Positions 6,868 to 8,293 of a stretch of 8,293 nucleotides of DNA are shown here, one piece after another. The notes under the pieces were generated by a model that had not been told where the DNA came from, ran no database searches, and saw nothing but the letters and a program-made list of their open reading frames with translations. Position numbers and translations under genes: made by a program. The number at the start of each line of letters is the position of its first letter. The stretch's first letter is position 1. The stretch is from an uncultured Oscillospiraceae bacterium. Its GTDB lineage: Bacteria; Bacillota_A; Clostridia; Oscillospirales; Oscillospiraceae. Location of the stretch: NCBI GenBank assembly GCA_947631675.1, contig CANRMG010000077.1, positions 1 through 8,293 of the forward strand, written 5' to 3'.

Positions 6868-7752
6868 TTAAAGCGAATCTTCGTTCACCCGGTCCGGGGG
6901 GAATTGGAGGGCGTCGGGGTTGGCCAGGAAGTAGCGGAAATACCGGAACGCGGAGCCGATATAGGCGCTGTCGGCCACCCGGCAGTCATAGGTGACGGAG
7001 AAGTCGATGTACTTATGTTCGGAGAAGTTCCCGGTCTTGTCCGGCTCCGGAACGGAGCGGATGCGGCCCACGGATATGGTCACGGGCAGCGCGCCCAGGC
7101 CGTTGAGGCTGCGGCGCACCGGGGGCAGGTGGAACGCGCCCTCGTCGGATATGACGGCGGAGCCGTGCCAGGGGCTCTTGTCGGTGAGGGAGGTGGGCAG
7201 CCACCCGTGGCTGTCCAGCCAGCGCAGCACGCCCATGGCCGCCCGGAGGATGAACCGGGGCGTCTTCACCAGCGTGGAGGCCACCCGCTCATACCGGTCG
7301 GCGGACTGGTCGGCTTTCAGGTTCTCGGTCCGGGCGCCGATCTTCCGGTACACGTCGGCCACGGTGTCGCCGGGCTGGAAGCGGACGGTGAAGTCCATGC
7401 CGCTGGTATCCGCGCCGCCGGAGCCGCCGGGGGAGAGGATCACGTCTATGTTGTTCCGGGCGTAGATGAACCGCCCGGCCACGAACCGGTTCATGGCGGG
7501 CCGCAGCGCCACCATCCGCACATAGGCAGCGATGACCACGTGCAGCAGGCCGATGTTCTCGTCTCCTGCCCGGCGCCGCTCCTTCAGCCACGCCTCTATC
7601 GGGGCGGCGTCCACGCAGTCGGTGAAGCTGCTGGCGGCGTCGGCGGGGGTGAGCATGGTGAAGGGGGAGAGCTGGAACAGCGGGGAGATGGTGCGCAGCC
7701 GGCGACCGTCCTTCCGGTCGGTCATGCGCCGCCGGGTATATCGTTCAGCCAT
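6868..7752 (-). CDS. Stand-alone E2-fold (2-oxoacid dehydrogenase acyltransferase-like) protein
   Basis: A 294-residue protein read from ATG 7752, with AGGAGG (complement of 7759-7764) six bases before it. It resembles the small CAT/E2-fold family often annotated as 2-oxo acid dehydrogenase subunit E2 in Clostridia: LLHVVIAAYVRMVALRPAMNRFVAGR near the N-terminal third, LDSHGWLPTSLTD and SAVISDEGAFHLPP in the middle, and the C-terminal motif region. There is no lipoyl domain, no E1-binding domain and no neighbouring dehydrogenase genes, so it is probably not part of a pyruvate dehydrogenase complex. Where true E2 proteins have D-H-R-x-x-D-G, this one reads DCRVADS (256-262), replacing the catalytic His by Cys and the Gly by Ser. 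Relatives I remember also lack the His. It may be a non-catalytic scaffold or bind an acyl-CoA-like ligand; function unknown. It is monocistronic with its own promoter. Confidence 0.8.
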   Translation of the reverse strand: MAERYTRRRMTDRKDGRRLRTISPLFQLSPFTMLTPADAASSFTDCVDAAPIEAWLKERRRAGDENIGLLHVVIAAYVRMVALRPAMNRFVAGRFIYARNNIDVILSPGGSGGADTSGMDFTVRFQPGDTVADVYRKIGARTENLKADQSADRYERVASTLVKTPRFILRAAMGVLRWLDSHGWLPTSLTDKSPWHGSAVISDEGAFHLPPVRRSLNGLGALPVTISVGRIRSVPEPDKTGNFSEHKYIDFSVTYDCRVADSAYIGSAFRYFRYFLANPDALQFPPDRVNEDSL

Positions 7753-7758
7753 GGAGGA

Positions 7759-7764
7759 CCTCCT
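7759..7764 (-). promoter_or_regulatory. Ribosome-binding site of the E2-like gene
   Basis: On the minus strand this reads AGGAGG, six bases before ATG 7752. It supports that start over the downstream in-frame ATG (residue 10). Confidence 0.7.
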
Positions 7765-7801
7765 GTCAGTCGGGGCGGGTGTCTTATGGTCTGTTCCCGT
7801 A

Positions 7802-7830
7802 ATTATACCGCGAAACGGCTAAAACGTCAA
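7802..7830 (-). promoter_or_regulatory. Sigma-A type promoter of the E2-like gene
   Basis: On the minus strand, TTGACG (7830-7825) and a perfect TATAAT (7807-7802) are separated by exactly 17 bases. Transcription should begin near 7795, giving a leader of about 43 bases before ATG 7752. Only one base differs from the full consensus, so strong constitutive expression is expected unless a regulator acts here. Confidence 0.85.
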
Positions 7831-7848
7831 TGTTGGGTCTTTTCGACT

Positions 7849-7857
7849 TGGTACCAT
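7849..7857 (+). promoter_or_regulatory. Candidate extended -10 promoter for the structured RNA
   Basis: TGGTACCAT matches the extended -10 form TG-n-TANNAT. It would start transcription near 7864, just before the closing helix of the RNA at 7869. No good -35 hexamer is seen at normal spacing (TTGGGT at 7833-7838 is too close). It would be divergent from the E2-like promoter. Confidence 0.3.
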
Positions 7858-7868
7858 GGCGCGCCGAC

Positions 7869-8080
7869 CCGGCGTGCGGCTGGGACCGGCAGTGTCACGG
7901 GATGCGGTTGACGAGCTTAATGGGACCCTATGAAAGCCCAGCGAAGCGGGTTTCATGGGGAAAAGGAGGAGCCACGAGACATTCGAGCCTTGCCGCTTGC
8001 GGCAAGGGGAGACCTGTCTTGCGCGCTCCGACGCCTCTTAGCAGACCGGGATACTGTCGGGCCAGGCCGTACTATGCCGG
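7869..8080 (+). ncRNA. Candidate structured non-coding RNA, multi-branched, class not identified
   Basis: The ends pair over a long distance: 7869-7896 with 8050-8080 gives about 26 pairs, interrupted by two purine-purine mismatches (7882/8064, 7885/8061) and a three-base bulge (8073-8075). Inside are hairpin A, 7926-7939 with 7948-7960 (13 pairs, one bulged G at 7936), and arm C, 7968-7981 with 8015-8029 (13 pairs, one mismatch, one bulge). Arm C is capped by hairpin B, 7988-7995 with 8000-8007, eight perfect pairs around a CUUG tetraloop. The G-U pairs (7876/8070, 7881/8065, 7889/8057, 7894/8052, 7929/7957, 7976/8020) pair only if the plus strand is transcribed; on the minus strand they become A-C mismatches. 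No believable reading frame explains the region. I see no SRP, tmRNA, RNase P or common riboswitch signature. Size is near that of the raiA RNA motif or 6S RNA, but I cannot confirm either. Confidence 0.65.
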
Positions 8081-8091
8081 CCTCATATAAA

Positions 8092-8117
8092 AGCGCCCCG
8101 CCGGGAGGCGGGGCGCT
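8092..8117 (-). terminator. Rho-independent terminator of the GGGtGRT gene
   Basis: An 11-bp perfect GC-rich stem, AGCGCCCCGCC (8092-8102) with GGCGGGGCGCT (8107-8117), has a four-base loop. Read on the minus strand it is followed by TTTTATAT, starting within the stem end, and it lies 23 bases after the stop of the GGGtGRT gene. On the plus strand it has no U tract, though the hairpin might still stop or protect the 3' end of the structured RNA. Confidence 0.8.
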
Positions 8118-8140
8118 GGTGCGTTATGTATGGAGTTGGC

Positions 8141-8293
8141 TTACTTGTTCAGGGCCTGGTCCACGGCCACGGCCACGGCCACGGTGGCGCCGACCATGGG
8201 GTTGTTGCCCATGCCCAGGAAGCCCATCATCTCCACGTGCGCGGGCACGGAGGAGGAGCCGGCGAACTGGGCGTCGGAGTGCATGCGGCCCAT
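8141..8293 (-). CDS. GGGtGRT protein, C-terminal end (truncated by window edge)
   Basis: Only the last 50 residues and TAA are present; the gene continues past base 8293, where the frame stays open (the ATG codon at the very edge is an internal Met). The segment MGRMHSDAQFAGSSSVPAHV followed by EMMGFLGMGNNPMVGATVAV is, as I remember it, the highly conserved C-terminus of the family named GGGtGRT protein, about 330 residues in anaerobic Firmicutes and others. Its biochemical role is not established to my knowledge. The alternating V-A run before DQALNK is encoded by the repeated triplets GTGGCC, which makes the DNA at 8159-8190 locally repetitive. It has its own terminator at 8092-8117. Confidence 0.88.
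   Translation of the reverse strand: MGRMHSDAQFAGSSSVPAHVEMMGFLGMGNNPMVGATVAVAVAVDQALNK

Noticed and set aside
6730..7911. Long plus-strand reading frame of 393 codons, opposite the E2-like gene
   Set aside because: It is the antisense shadow of the E2-like gene, runs through the hairpin repeat and the terminator, and shows no recognisable domain; long shadow frames are expected in GC-rich DNA.
7869..8080. SRP RNA, tmRNA, RNase P RNA or a common riboswitch (TPP, FMN, cobalamin, lysine, glycine, c-di-GMP)
   Set aside because: The conserved core sequences that I know for these classes are not present, and size or topology do not fit; a model-based search is still needed.
7830..8090. Plus-strand reading frame of 86 codons across the intergenic region
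   Set aside because: No ribosome-binding site before its ATG, composition unlike a protein, and it coincides with the RNA fold whose pairing explains the sequence better.
8159..8190. Microsatellite-like GGCCAC repeat
   Set aside because: It is explained by the conserved Val-Ala alternation at the C-terminus of the GGGtGRT protein.

Overview
The window looks like chromosomal DNA from a GC-rich anaerobic Firmicute, most likely an Oscillospiraceae-type Clostridium relative. Support: strong AGGAGG ribosome-binding sites throughout, tight translational coupling, an AraR-type GntR/LacI hybrid repressor, a YesN-like AraC regulator, a GGGtGRT protein, and an intergenic hairpin repeat that I recall (from memory only) as common in that family. 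I do not assign genus or species.

Layout. (1) 1-1900, plus strand: the 3' part of an AraR-like arabinose/sugar repressor (its start lies outside the window), then an AraC-family regulator that resembles a YesN-type protein without a receiver domain; the two are 13 nt apart. (2) 1977-6701, plus strand: a four-gene coupled operon for a Gld-type ABC-2 transport complex. It encodes an ATPase, a permease, a GldG-like membrane-anchored auxiliary protein and a membrane-anchored DUF4340 protein with an internal duplication. All junctions overlap by 1-4 nt, so the four products are probably made together as one membrane complex; the cargo is unknown. (3) 6702-6867: convergent intergenic region filled with a hairpin-rich repeat and a rho-independent terminator. 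(4) 6868-7752, minus strand: a stand-alone protein with the E2 (2-oxoacid dehydrogenase acyltransferase) fold, in which the catalytic histidine position appears to be cysteine; it has a near-consensus sigma-A promoter. (5) 7753-8140: no convincing gene, but the sequence 7869-8080 folds by eye into an elaborate branched RNA with a closing helix of about 26 base pairs. G-U pairs show that the plus strand is the likely transcript. (6) 8141-8293, minus strand: the C-terminal 50 residues of a GGGtGRT protein, followed by its terminator.

The strongest candidate for something under-described is the structured RNA at 7869-8080. I could not match it to a named RNA class by eye. The Gld/DUF4340 operon and the E2-like protein are known families whose biochemical roles are poorly defined.
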